From: Bacteroidota bacterium
GTDB lineage: Bacteria > Bacteroidota > Rhodothermia > Rhodothermales > JAHQVL01
DNA: 33,837 nucleotides
Assembly: GCA_039111535.1 (NCBI GenBank)
Contig: JBCCIM010000050.1
Coordinates: 1 to 33,837, forward strand
Reading direction: 5' to 3'
The notes below the pieces were generated by a model. That model had not been told where the DNA came from and ran no database searches. It worked only from the letters and a program-made list of their open reading frames with translations. The translations under genes were made by a program, and so were the position numbers. This document shows positions 17,953 to 26,541 of the stretch, piece after piece; position 1 is the first letter of the stretch; the number at the start of each line of letters is the position of its first letter.

Positions 17953-18858
17953 ATGCGAATCCTGCTTTTTTTATTGGCCCTTGCAATCGGGCTTGGAGAC
18001 GACGGTTCAAAATCGGGCCGTAAAGGCAATGAACTGTATCGGAATGCGGAGCATGAAAAGGCGGCTTCCTTGTTCTCTACCGGTATTGCAGAGCAAAATA
18101 CCTCTGAACCAGGCACGGTACATGCTGGCCTCTGGAATAACCTTGGTGCATCACTGCACCGCATGGGGCGGTATGATGAGGCCCGACAGGCGTTTGGGAA
18201 TGCCGTTTCGTTGGCGCCTTCAAATCTCGAAATTGCCCGCTCGTCTTACAATGCTGGCAACAACGCGTTTGAAGCCTACCAACAGGCAAGCCAACAGCAG
18301 ATCGGGGGAATGGCTCCACCGCCGGGCGCTGCCCAGCAACCCGGCCAGCAACCTCCCGGACAGCAGTCACCAGGCCAGCAGGGGCCGGCACCCGAACTGG
18401 AAGGAATGCAGGGGGCGCTTGAGCATTATAAGCGCGCCATGCTCGCTGATCCGATGAACGAAGATGCCAAATTCAACTACGAATTTGTAAAGCGTCAACT
18501 CGAAAACCAGGAGCAAAATCAGGATCAGCAGCAAGAGCAGGATCAGAATAACCAGGACCAGGAGAATAACGAAAATCAGGACCAGCAGCAGCAAAACCAG
18601 GATCAGCAGAACCAGGAGCAAAATCAGGATCAGCAACAACAGCAGAACCAGGATTCGCAGCAGCAGGAAGAAAATCAAGAGCAGCAGCAACAGCAACAAA
18701 ACGAGCAGCAACAGCAGCAACCACCACCTGATCCTAATAAGCTGAGCAAAGAAGAAGCAGAGCGTATTTTACAAGCGCTGCAGAATGAAGAGGAAGAATT
18801 GCTGCGCCAGGTAATGAAATCCCAGAGCCGTCCTAAAAAAGTTGAAAAAGACTGGTAA
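17953..18858 (+). CDS. batC: BatC-like TPR protein with a long Gln/Asn/Glu-rich tract
   Basis: Envelope protein of 301 aa. A short N-terminal hydrophobic segment (residues 2-14) acts as signal or anchor. Two to three TPR-like units follow (KGNELYRNAEHEKAASLF; WNNLGASLHRMGRYDEARQAF), interrupted by a Pro/Gln-rich spacer, then another TPR-like helix pair at about 155-180. Residues of about 184-257 are almost only Q, N, E and D. The C-terminus, KEEAERILQALQNEEEELLRQV, is typical of BatC. The BatC role, presumed scaffold of the Bat complex, is inferred from family and position. The tract is far more biased than usual for BatC. Confidence 0.88.
   Translation: MRILLFLLALAIGLGDDGSKSGRKGNELYRNAEHEKAASLFSTGIAEQNTSEPGTVHAGLWNNLGASLHRMGRYDEARQAFGNAVSLAPSNLEIARSSYNAGNNAFEAYQQASQQQIGGMAPPPGAAQQPGQQPPGQQSPGQQGPAPELEGMQGALEHYKRAMLADPMNEDAKFNYEFVKRQLENQEQNQDQQQEQDQNNQDQENNENQDQQQQNQDQQNQEQNQDQQQQQNQDSQQQEENQEQQQQQQNEQQQQQPPPDPNKLSKEEAERILQALQNEEEELLRQVMKSQSRPKKVEKDW
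18505..18722 (+). repeat. Degenerate CAG/CAA-rich repeat tract in batC
   Basis: About 218 bp of imperfect repeats built from caggaycag, aaccag and cagcagcaa units, encoding a Gln/Asn/Glu/Asp tract. The frame is preserved throughout. Such tracts can change length by slippage, so copy number may vary between strains. Confidence 0.85.
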
Positions 18859-18869
18859 TCGTTTGGACT

Positions 18870-20756
18870 ATGCGTCGCTGTAAGTATCCCATATTCCCGT
18901 TTTTTCTCGCCCTGTCTATTATGGCATTGCCCGCTTATGCACAAGATGTAAGCGTGCAGGCGTCGGTCTCAGAAACAACCATTGGTACAGAAGAGGCCGT
19001 TACCTACAGTATTGTGATTCAGGGTGTGGCTGCCGGCGAAGTGACAGCACCCAGACCGCCAGAAGCAGAGGGGTTGGCGCTTCTACAAACTGCGCCAAGC
19101 ACACAGCAGAGTGTGTCGATTGTGAATGGACGGATGAGTCAGAGTATAACGTACAAGTGGGCTTATCGCGCTGCTGGCGAAGGAAATGCCGTGATCAATG
19201 GTACGACTGTTCAGGTGAAAGGCAAGAATTACAACACGCAGGCTGTTGGGATAACCGTGGTGCCGCAAGCTGATCGGCCCCAGCGCCAGGCACGGCGCAA
19301 CAGTCCCCTTGACCCTTTTGGCGCGTTTCGTCGTACGCCGGCTGCACCATCAGCAAATGAGCCTGCTGCGCCTAAAATTAGTAAGAACGATATCTTTATT
19401 CGCGCCCTTCCCAGTGCACGCCGGGTTGTACGCAATCAGCAAGTGAACATCGAATATCACCTGTATTTTCGGGAAGGCATGCAGCTGCGCCAAAGCCGGC
19501 TGGCTGATTCCTGGGATGCAGAAGGCTTCTGGCGTGAAGAACTGGATGTACAGCGCCGGCCCGTACCCAAAACCGTTGTAGAAAACGGATTGCGCTACAA
19601 TACCATTGTGCTTAAACGCGTTGCTGTTTTTCCAACCCATAACGGCACGCTTACGGTTGATCCGCTCAAAATCGAAGCGGAAGCGTATGTGCCGATGCGC
19701 AATGTCGATCCTTTTGACCAGTTTTTCAGTTTTCGTCAGCGTTACGAGCCGGTAGAGGTTGCCTCTCCGAGCGTCCGTATTGAGGTGCTGCCCATCGACG
19801 AAACTGTGCCGGCAAGCTTCACCGGGGCTGTAGGCTCTTTCCAACTTGAGGCGCGGGTTGATGCCGAGGAGGTTGAAGTTGGGGAAACCGTGCAGGTGGA
19901 ATTGAAGCTATCTGGTACGGGTAACATTGCAACCGTCGAATTACCTGAATTTGAGCCACCTGGCGTTTTTGAACAGTATGATCCGCAAATCAGCACGAGC
20001 ATCGATCGAAGCGGCAATCGCATTCGGGGATCAAAAACACTGACTTACGTGCTGGTCCCGCGTTCGAATGGTACATTTCAGATTCCAGAAATCGAGATGA
20101 GCTTTTACAATCCGGCCCGAAATCGCTTTGAGACGGTTCGCCCACGGCCGAGCTCTGTGAAAGTGACGGGCACACCTACGGCACCGGCGTCAGCATTGCG
20201 TACTGCGTCAGGGCTCCCGGTTGACGATATTGCCGGCTTGCTGGCCGTGCCTGCCGGTTGGAAGAAGCTCGGCATCAAACCGATTCATGAACGGGGTTGG
20301 GTGTATGGATTGCTGGTGCTACCTTTGCTGGTGCTGGGAGGGTTTTACGCGCAGCATCGATACAATGCAAAGCTTGCCGGCGATGTAACCTTCGCCCGGG
20401 GCAAGCGTGCCCACCCTGTTGCGCGCAAACACCTGAAAAAAGCAGAAGAACTGCTTGTGCAGAAAAATGCCCGCGCGTTTTACGAAGAAATAGAGCGTGC
20501 ATTGCTCTCGTTTGTTGGCAACCGCCTGAACGTGGCTGAAACAGGCATGACCCACCAGCAAATGGATGCCTTACTTTCTTATCAGAATGTTGATGTTGAA
20601 ACGCGTAAGCAATTGATTGGCATGCTGCAAGAATGCGACCGGGTACGGTTTGCACCCATCTTGCCTGACCAGGAAGAGATGAACACGGCATGTGATCGAG
20701 TGAGTACCCTCATTGTCCGGCTCGATGAAATTTTCAAAGCGGTTCGGACCAGCTAA
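18870..20756 (+). CDS. batD: BatD, oxygen-tolerance membrane protein
   Basis: BatD family protein of 628 aa. A signal peptide ends at AYA/QD (about residue 25). It is followed by several Ig-like beta domains with the family phrases FIRALPSARRVVRNQQVNIEYHLYFR and GSKTLTYVLVPRSNGTFQIPEIEMSFYNP. A membrane helix lies at about 476-493 and a helical cytoplasmic tail with FYEEIERALLSFVGNRLN. It starts 11 bp after batC and ends 1 nt before the batE start. Residues 140-160 are an Arg/Ala/Pro-rich linker. It is the largest component of the presumed Bat complex. Confidence 0.93.
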   Translation: MRRCKYPIFPFFLALSIMALPAYAQDVSVQASVSETTIGTEEAVTYSIVIQGVAAGEVTAPRPPEAEGLALLQTAPSTQQSVSIVNGRMSQSITYKWAYRAAGEGNAVINGTTVQVKGKNYNTQAVGITVVPQADRPQRQARRNSPLDPFGAFRRTPAAPSANEPAAPKISKNDIFIRALPSARRVVRNQQVNIEYHLYFREGMQLRQSRLADSWDAEGFWREELDVQRRPVPKTVVENGLRYNTIVLKRVAVFPTHNGTLTVDPLKIEAEAYVPMRNVDPFDQFFSFRQRYEPVEVASPSVRIEVLPIDETVPASFTGAVGSFQLEARVDAEEVEVGETVQVELKLSGTGNIATVELPEFEPPGVFEQYDPQISTSIDRSGNRIRGSKTLTYVLVPRSNGTFQIPEIEMSFYNPARNRFETVRPRPSSVKVTGTPTAPASALRTASGLPVDDIAGLLAVPAGWKKLGIKPIHERGWVYGLLVLPLLVLGGFYAQHRYNAKLAGDVTFARGKRAHPVARKHLKKAEELLVQKNARAFYEEIERALLSFVGNRLNVAETGMTHQQMDALLSYQNVDVETRKQLIGMLQECDRVRFAPILPDQEEMNTACDRVSTLIVRLDEIFKAVRTS

Positions 20757-20757
20757 T

Positions 20758-21558
20758 ATGACCATCTTTAAACATCAGAGTGTACCCGTGAGGCCCCTGG
20801 TTTCTGTTTTTTGCCTCTTGCTGATGATGCTTGTATTAGGGAGCACCGCCGCGTATGGGCAAATAGAGACGGCTGTGCAGGCTTTTGACGCTGGCAATGA
20901 AAGTTATCGTACCGGTGATTATGCTGACGCATTGGCTGCATATGAAGAAGCCCTCGCCGGTGGCTATACGAGTGGCGCCCTGTTCTATAACATGGGCAAC
21001 GCCCATTATCGCCTCGATCAGCTGGGAGAAGCTGTACTCTATTATGAAAAAGCGCGCTTGCTTACCCCGGAGAATGCGGAGCTGCTTCACAACCTTGAAA
21101 TCATCAATACAAAAACGGTAGACCAGTTTACCCAGTTGCCTGTGCCCGCCTGGGTATCCTGGTGGCAGACCATGCTTGCGAAAAACGGCGGACGCTGGTT
21201 GTTTTGGGTCGGTATGCTGTTTTATTTATTGGCTGTTGGTGTTATCATTTACCGCATGCGCATGGGCGCGCTAAATCCATGGATACGCCGCCTGCGTGCT
21301 GTCACCATCTTGCTGGGCTGCGTATTTCTTTTTGCAGCGTTTGCTGCCTCCATGCAATCTGTCGAAGCCAGCCGTGCCGTTATTATGGCTGAGCGCGTGG
21401 ACGTGAAAGCACAGCCCGATCCAGAGGGGATTACAGAAGTTGCCATCCACGAGGGATTGGTTGTCGATATTTTGCAGTACAGCGAAGAATGGATAGAAGT
21501 GCGTCTGCCCAATGGAGCGCGTGGCTGGGTGCCGGCTAACGTTGCCGAAACCATTTAG
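20758..21558 (+). CDS. batE: BatE, TPR and SH3-like membrane protein
   Basis: Last gene of the Bat operon, 266 aa. Signal peptide (about residues 12-36), TPR units ([54 protein letters not shown]), two membrane helices near 143-162 and 175-195, then a C-terminal bacterial SH3-like domain ([13 protein letters not shown] to RGWVPANV). The ATG at 20758, two bases after the batD stop, gives a good signal peptide; 20713 would add 15 residues overlapping batD. SH3b domains often bind peptidoglycan, so it may tie the complex to the wall (inference). Confidence 0.92.
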   Translation: MTIFKHQSVPVRPLVSVFCLLLMMLVLGSTAAYGQIETAVQAFDAGNESYRTGDYADALAAYEEALAGGYTSGALFYNMGNAHYRLDQLGEAVLYYEKARLLTPENAELLHNLEIINTKTVDQFTQLPVPAWVSWWQTMLAKNGGRWLFWVGMLFYLLAVGVIIYRMRMGALNPWIRRLRAVTILLGCVFLFAAFAASMQSVEASRAVIMAERVDVKAQPDPEGITEVAIHEGLVVDILQYSEEWIEVRLPNGARGWVPANVAETI

Positions 21559-21660
21559 GCCCAGTTCGTGGCAAAAAGTTTGCGTTAAAAAAGTCCGCGC
21601 ATCGTGTTGCAAGAAACGCTAACTTCTTTGTTCACCACCTGTTTAGCTCACCAGATCCCA

Positions 21661-21667
21661 AAGGGAA
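21661..21667 (+). promoter_or_regulatory. Ribosome binding site that decides a TTG start
   Basis: AAGGGAA lies 4 nt upstream of the TTG at 21672. No in-frame ATG occurs before the thymidine kinase P-loop, so this site fixes the start. Confidence 0.6.
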
Positions 21668-21671
21668 GAAA

Positions 21672-22295
21672 TTGGAGCCATTAACCCATCATAATACCCA
21701 CAATGGCGGATGGATCGAAGTCATCTGTGGGTCCATGTTTAGCGGAAAGACAGAAGAGCTCATCCGCCGATTGAAGCGCGCACGGATTGCAAAACAGCAT
21801 GTTGAAATCTACAAGCCGGCTATTGATGCGCGCTTTAGCGAAACAGAAGTAGTGTCGCACGACGAAAATGCAATTCCCTCCATTCCTGTTCAGAATGCCT
21901 CTGAAATTCTGATGCGTGTCGGCGAAGCTGATGTTGTGGGAATTGATGAAGGACAGTTTTTCAACAACACACTCATCGAAGTCTGTTGTCAACTCGCCAG
22001 GGATGGCAAACGGGTGATAATTGCCGGGCTGGATCAGGATTACCTGGGTAAACCGTTTGAGCCCATTCCCAACTTGATGGCGGTTGCCGAGTTTGTGACC
22101 AAGCTGCACGCCGTATGCATGGTCTGTGGATCGCCTGCGAATCATTCTCAGCGCCTGAACGATGATGCGGATCGCCTCCTTGTTGGCGCTGCTGAAGCGT
22201 ATGAGCCCCGTTGCCGGCGCCATTTTCATCCACAAAACGAAGAAGCTGCCCGGTCCAAAGCTGCGCCGGCCGCCAAAATGGCTGAAAAAAGCTAA
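21672..22295 (+). CDS. tdk: Thymidine kinase
   Basis: Salvage enzyme that phosphorylates thymidine with ATP, class II (TK1-like), 207 aa. It has the P-loop GSMFSGKT (residues 20-27), the catalytic Glu in GIDEGQFF (E93) and a structural zinc site of C149, C152, C181 and H184. Start is a TTG supported by AAGGGAA. It has a charged 20-residue C-terminal tail rich in Ala/Lys. It lies 113 bp after batE without a clear terminator between, so partial read-through from the Bat operon is possible. Confidence 0.95.
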   Translation: MEPLTHHNTHNGGWIEVICGSMFSGKTEELIRRLKRARIAKQHVEIYKPAIDARFSETEVVSHDENAIPSIPVQNASEILMRVGEADVVGIDEGQFFNNTLIEVCCQLARDGKRVIIAGLDQDYLGKPFEPIPNLMAVAEFVTKLHAVCMVCGSPANHSQRLNDDADRLLVGAAEAYEPRCRRHFHPQNEEAARSKAAPAAKMAEKS

Positions 22296-22501
22296 CCCCA
22301 CAGGTCCGATCTAATAAAGACGGGGGAAATTTGTATCTTTTACCTACTGTCTGCACACTTGTCGACGCAAGGTTATGCGACAACTGCGTAATCTTCACAT
22401 GGCACCCTTGCATTTGCGTTTCTGCATGTACAATTTAGGGTAGTGCATGGACGTCCGACCTGCGCTTCTCATTAGATCACCCTACCTCCCGAGGATGTAC
22501 A

Positions 22502-23011
22502 ATGGATACTACGAAAGAAGGCGGACCTGCCGCAGCTTCTGTTGATGAAGCTGTTGACGCAATGACTGCTACCCTGGCCCCCAAAGCGGATCTTACGAAG
22601 CGCGCTGTCGCGGCCATTATTGATTTTGCAATTGCCTCTGTATTGAGCCGTATTCCATTCATTGGATGGTTTGCCGGTATTGGCTATATCCTGGTCCGTG
22701 ATGGCCTCGATGTTGAAATGATCAACCGGCAGTCTGTGGGCAAAAAGCTCATGGGCCTAAAAACGGTACGGCTTGATGGCGAAGCCATGGATGTGCCGGG
22801 ATCTGTACGCCGTAACTGGATGTTTGCCCTCGGCACATTGGCCGGCCTGATCGCCTGGATTCCGTTGCTCGGGTTTTTAACGGTCCTGGCTGCCGGCATT
22901 ATCAGCCTGCTGATTGGTGTCTACGAGGTCTACCTTGTTTTTACCGACAACGAAGGGCGCCGTTGGGGTGATACCTTTGCCGGAACAAAAGTAATCGAAA
23001 CCGATGAATAG
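22502..23011 (+). CDS. RDD family membrane protein
   Basis: Small integral membrane protein of 169 aa. After an Ala/Glu-rich cytoplasmic tail of about 30 residues, it shows the RDD layout: a first helix with KRAVAAIIDFAIAS, the conserved RQSVGKKLMGLKTV (about residues 75-88) and two further helices. RDD proteins have been linked to transport in a few organisms, but function here is unknown. GAGG at 22491-22494 lies 7 nt before the start. Confidence 0.85.
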   Translation: MDTTKEGGPAAASVDEAVDAMTATLAPKADLTKRAVAAIIDFAIASVLSRIPFIGWFAGIGYILVRDGLDVEMINRQSVGKKLMGLKTVRLDGEAMDVPGSVRRNWMFALGTLAGLIAWIPLLGFLTVLAAGIISLLIGVYEVYLVFTDNEGRRWGDTFAGTKVIETDE

Positions 23012-23109
23012 ATAGCCTGCTGCTGCACGCTGTCCCCCGGACATTCATCACTGCATTCTCTTCCCTGCAACACTATGCTTGCACGGATTGACAAACCGCA
23101 TCTTTGCAC

Positions 23110-25383
23110 ATGTCTGATCAACGCTATCTCGTTACTGCCAGGAAGTACAGACCGCAACGGTTTGAAGAAATTGTAGCACAAGGCCACGTTTCTGAAACAC
23201 TCAAGAATGCCATTACCCTAGATCGGCTTGCCCATGCATACCTGTTTAGCGGTCCACGTGGCGTAGGCAAAACTACCGCGGCGCGTATCCTGGCAAAGGC
23301 AATCAATTGTACGGCGCCGCTTACAGATCGGGATGGCGGCGAGCCTTGCCGGGTTTGTGAGTCTTGTAAAACGTTTGAAGAAGGCCGCAGCCTCAACATT
23401 ATCGAAATTGACGCTGCATCGAATAACAGGGTAGAAGACATCCGCGACCTGCGGGATACGGTAATGATTCCGCCCCAGGGCAGTCGGAAGAAAGTGTACA
23501 TTATAGATGAGGTACACATGCTCTCCAATGCAGCCTTCAATGCGTTGCTCAAAACCCTGGAAGAGCCTCCGCCATACGCACTGTTTATTTTTGCGACCAC
23601 GGAGCCGAATAAAGTGTTGCCGACGATCCTGTCCCGGTGCCAGCGCTTTGACTTTCGCCGTATAGCGGTGCCCGAAATTGTGTCGCACCTGGAAGCCATT
23701 TGCAAAACGGAGCAAATCCAGGCGGATGAAGCGTCGCTTATGTTGATTGCGCACAAGGGAGACGGCGCGCTTCGTGATTCGCTTTCTGCATTTGATCAGG
23801 CCGTGTCATTATGTGGTACTTCACTGGTATATCCGGAGCTGGCAAAGGCTTTTGGTGTAGTGGATGTCGAGCTCTTTTTTGAGGTGTCGCAGTACGTGGC
23901 AGGCGGCAATAGCGCCGGCTTGTTACAATTGGTAGACCGCATTATTCGGCAGGGATATGACCTGCAAGAATTCCTTATCGGGTTGTCTGCACACCTGCGC
24001 AACTTACTTGTTGCACATACCACGGGCCAGACCGGTCTGATTGAAGCAGCTGAAGCCGTAAAAGCGCAATATGCCGAAGAAAGCAAACGGCATACTGAAC
24101 CAGATTTGCTGCGTTTGCTGATGGTTGTTGCTGATGGTGAAGACAAACTCAAAACGAGTGCACAGCCCCGGTTGCAACTGGAACTGACCCTCCTGAAAAT
24201 GGCTGCGATGGCGCACGCTGTTGACCTTAAACAAGCCCTTGCTCGCCTCGACCAACTGGGGGGCGCGACAGGCGGTAAAGGTGGGCCATCTGCTGGTGAT
24301 AGTTCTGCAGCAGGGAAGGCATCAGGTGGCACTACGCCTGGCGGCACAAATTCTGGCGGTGGCGCACCCCAAGGAGGTGCAATTCCTGTACAAACACAGC
24401 CAGCGCAGTCCGTTGTAGCCAAAATGGTTGTATCAGATGCACCGCAACAGGGCAATACTGCGCAGTCTGCTACTGTGCAACCTGCCTTAGCGCAACCTGC
24501 TGTACCGCAACCTGCGCCAACGGCACAAGCTACACCGCCTAAAACCGAAGCACCTGCTGTTGTGCCGCTCGCAGCGATGCCGCCGGCACCTGCACTACAA
24601 CCAAAAACTGAGGTGCCTGCGCCGGCTGCTGAGCCGCTTGCAGCGATGCCACCAGCACCACAGCCCGCGCCGGCAGATCCGGTGTCTGAGTTGGCTATGT
24701 TGCCGGCAGAGCATCCCATTAATGCGCCGTCGCCAGGCATGCTGCCTGTAGAAGAAGCACAACTGGCAAAACCAGTGATTGCAACGCCTGTGGCCCTGCC
24801 TGCACCGTCATCTGCGCCTGAGGTTGCTATTGAAGTGCCGACCGTATCACCTTCAAAGCCAGTGCCGGCTGCATCCGGACAATCAAATAACTACCTCGGC
24901 CTGTTTGGCGCGCCGGCCCTCAGAAAAGTACAGCAATCAGATGTGCCGGTACCCATCGCTGCGTCTGACGATTCGCCTGTGCTGTCTGATAGCGCGCCTT
25001 CAAGCGAACTCGCGGAAATAACCGCGCACTGGGATGCGTTTCTCAAACATATTCAGGGAGAGCGCATCCATGTAAGCGCGCTCTTACAGCACACCCGCCC
25101 AATTCAGTTGCAGGAGGAAACTCTTGTTCTTTCTGTGCCTGACGACTTTCATAAACGCATGTTGTCGAATCAGCAAGAGTTCTTGCTGGATACCCTGTGT
25201 AATTTTGTGATGGTACCTGTGGAGCGGTTGGGGTTTGTCATTGATATGATGGAATCTGAAGAGTTGCTGCAGCAGGAAACCGCATCAGAAATTGATCCGT
25301 ACGAATACATGCAAAAAAAGCGTAATGAAAGTCCCATCATTCGCGCCTTGTTTGATGAATTTGGCGGCGAAATGGTGTGGTAA
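23110..25383 (+). CDS. dnaX: DNA polymerase III subunit gamma/tau
   Basis: Clamp-loader motor subunit of the replisome, 757 aa. The AAA+ core has Walker A GPRGVGKTT (residues 48-56), a zinc module (C67, C80, C83, C86), Walker B VYIIDEVH (129-136) and sensor FATTEPNKVLPTILSRCQRF. Domain III follows to about residue 380. Residues of about 382-632 are a low-complexity Gly/Ser then Ala/Pro/Gln/Val linker with repeated PLAAMPPAP blocks. The C-terminal part (SELAEITAHWDAFLKHI to the end) is a tau-type domain. The linker is unusually long. The ATG at 23110 was preferred over a TTG two codons earlier. Followed 21 bp later by ybaB, as in many bacteria. Confidence 0.95.
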   Translation: MSDQRYLVTARKYRPQRFEEIVAQGHVSETLKNAITLDRLAHAYLFSGPRGVGKTTAARILAKAINCTAPLTDRDGGEPCRVCESCKTFEEGRSLNIIEIDAASNNRVEDIRDLRDTVMIPPQGSRKKVYIIDEVHMLSNAAFNALLKTLEEPPPYALFIFATTEPNKVLPTILSRCQRFDFRRIAVPEIVSHLEAICKTEQIQADEASLMLIAHKGDGALRDSLSAFDQAVSLCGTSLVYPELAKAFGVVDVELFFEVSQYVAGGNSAGLLQLVDRIIRQGYDLQEFLIGLSAHLRNLLVAHTTGQTGLIEAAEAVKAQYAEESKRHTEPDLLRLLMVVADGEDKLKTSAQPRLQLELTLLKMAAMAHAVDLKQALARLDQLGGATGGKGGPSAGDSSAAGKASGGTTPGGTNSGGGAPQGGAIPVQTQPAQSVVAKMVVSDAPQQGNTAQSATVQPALAQPAVPQPAPTAQATPPKTEAPAVVPLAAMPPAPALQPKTEVPAPAAEPLAAMPPAPQPAPADPVSELAMLPAEHPINAPSPGMLPVEEAQLAKPVIATPVALPAPSSAPEVAIEVPTVSPSKPVPAASGQSNNYLGLFGAPALRKVQQSDVPVPIAASDDSPVLSDSAPSSELAEITAHWDAFLKHIQGERIHVSALLQHTRPIQLQEETLVLSVPDDFHKRMLSNQQEFLLDTLCNFVMVPVERLGFVIDMMESEELLQQETASEIDPYEYMQKKRNESPIIRALFDEFGGEMVW

Positions 25384-25404
25384 CCAATTCACTGGAGATA
25401 TATT

Positions 25405-25743
25405 ATGTCTGATGAAATGAATATGGCCGATATGTTCGGCAAGATGATGGATATGCAGAAGAAGATGACCGAAGCCCAGGAAGCGCTCGGCGACAAATCG
25501 GTTACTTCTGAAGCGGGAGGGGGCATGGTTAAAGTCACGGTAAACGGGCTCCAGCGTATCACCTCAATCAAAATTGAGCCGGAAGTCATCGATGCTTCTG
25601 ATAAAGAGTTGCTGGAAGATCTGATTATCGCCGGCGTCAACAAAGCACTCGATGAGGCAGCGCACCTCGCCAAAGGTGAAATGTCTAAAGCCGCCGGCAG
25701 CATGTTGCCACCCGGATTCGACTTGGGCTCGATGGGTCTCTAA
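25405..25743 (+). CDS. ybaB: YbaB/EbfC nucleoid-associated protein
   Basis: Small DNA-binding protein of 112 aa, dimeric in known members. The family core VTSEAGGGMVKVTVNGLQRITSIKIEPEVID (about residues 33-63) and DLIIAGVNKALDEA are clear. Its position between dnaX and recR is the classical one and suggests a link to replication or recombination. GGAG at 25394-25397 lies 7 nt before the start. Confidence 0.95.
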   Translation: MSDEMNMADMFGKMMDMQKKMTEAQEALGDKSVTSEAGGGMVKVTVNGLQRITSIKIEPEVIDASDKELLEDLIIAGVNKALDEAAHLAKGEMSKAAGSMLPPGFDLGSMGL

Positions 25744-25767
25744 ACAGCACAGCAAAAATAAATATAT

Positions 25768-25819
25768 GGGTGTGACAGATTGATGGCATAGTGATGCCGT
25801 AGTTTGTTCACCCTTTTTT
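25768..25819 (+). terminator. Probable intrinsic terminator between ybaB and recR
   Basis: GGGTG (25768-25772) pairs with CACCC (25809-25813), enclosing a 5-bp hairpin ggcat/atgcc, and is followed by six Ts (25814-25819). The stem contains unpaired bases, so termination may be partial. It separates recR from dnaX-ybaB transcriptionally. Confidence 0.55.
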
Positions 25820-25843
25820 CCTGTTAACCACTCCATCACACCT

Positions 25844-26491
25844 ATGCAGTTTACTTCAGAAGCCGTCGAAGTGTTGGTGGAGCAATTTACCAAGTTGCCA
25901 ACCATCGGTCGAAAGACGGCGCACAGGCTCGTAGCATACGTGCTCAAAATGCCCCGTGAAGAGGTCGTTGAGTTTGCGAAAGCCCTGGTCGCCGTCAAGG
26001 ACAAGGTCAAACAGTGTACGGTGTGTTACAACGTCACTGATACGGAACTCTGCCCAATTTGCCAGTCGCATAAAAGAGACAAAACCCAGATCTGTGTTGT
26101 TGAAGAACCCAATGATGTAATTGCCATCGAGCGCACCAATGAGTACGGTGGCGTATATCACGTATTGGGTGGCGTAATTTCTCCGCTGGATGGTATCGGG
26201 CCAGAAGATTTGCGGGTGCGAGAACTCGTTGCGCGATTACAACACTTACCTGCTGAGCCAGATGCGCTACAGGCGCCCGATGAAGAGGGGGAGGCCCCTG
26301 TGCAGGAAGTTATCCTCGCAATGAATCCCAATGTTGAAGGAGATACCACCGCCTATTATCTCTCTCAGCTCCTGAAACCCTTTAACGTTAAAATCACACG
26401 AATCGCGCGGGGGCTGCCCATTGGTGGCGACCTTGAATATGCAGATGAAGCGACGCTTTCAAGAGCCATTGAAGGCCGCGTTTCACTCTGA
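25844..26491 (+). CDS. recR: Recombination protein RecR
   Basis: Recombination mediator of the RecFOR pathway, 215 aa. The order is complete: N-terminal helix-hairpin-helix ([18 protein letters not shown]), a four-Cys zinc finger (C58, C61, C70, C73), a Toprim domain beginning [14 protein letters not shown] and the C-terminal Walker B-like part [23 protein letters not shown] short acidic insertion at about residues 138-150 ([15 protein letters not shown]) makes it slightly longer than the usual ~200. Confidence 0.96.
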   Translation: MQFTSEAVEVLVEQFTKLPTIGRKTAHRLVAYVLKMPREEVVEFAKALVAVKDKVKQCTVCYNVTDTELCPICQSHKRDKTQICVVEEPNDVIAIERTNEYGGVYHVLGGVISPLDGIGPEDLRVRELVARLQHLPAEPDALQAPDEEGEAPVQEVILAMNPNVEGDTTAYYLSQLLKPFNVKITRIARGLPIGGDLEYADEATLSRAIEGRVSL

Positions 26492-26541
26492 TGCTTACCG
26501 CAATGATCGCTGTAATGTTGGCCCCTAAACACGCATAACCT

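Noticed and set aside
18367-18720. Leu/Ile-rich frame on the minus strand opposite the batC tract
   Set aside because: It is the reverse reading of CAG/CAA repeats, giving runs of Leu. It is a shadow, not a membrane protein.
23796-24740. 314-codon Gly/Ala-rich minus-strand frame opposite dnaX
   Set aside because: It mirrors the Ala/Pro/Gln-rich linker; no independent signals are present.
25312-25322. A-run followed by G near the end of dnaX as a programmed frameshift site for gamma
   Set aside because: It lies in the last 25 codons, far from where a shorter gamma form would end, and I see no stimulating hairpin.
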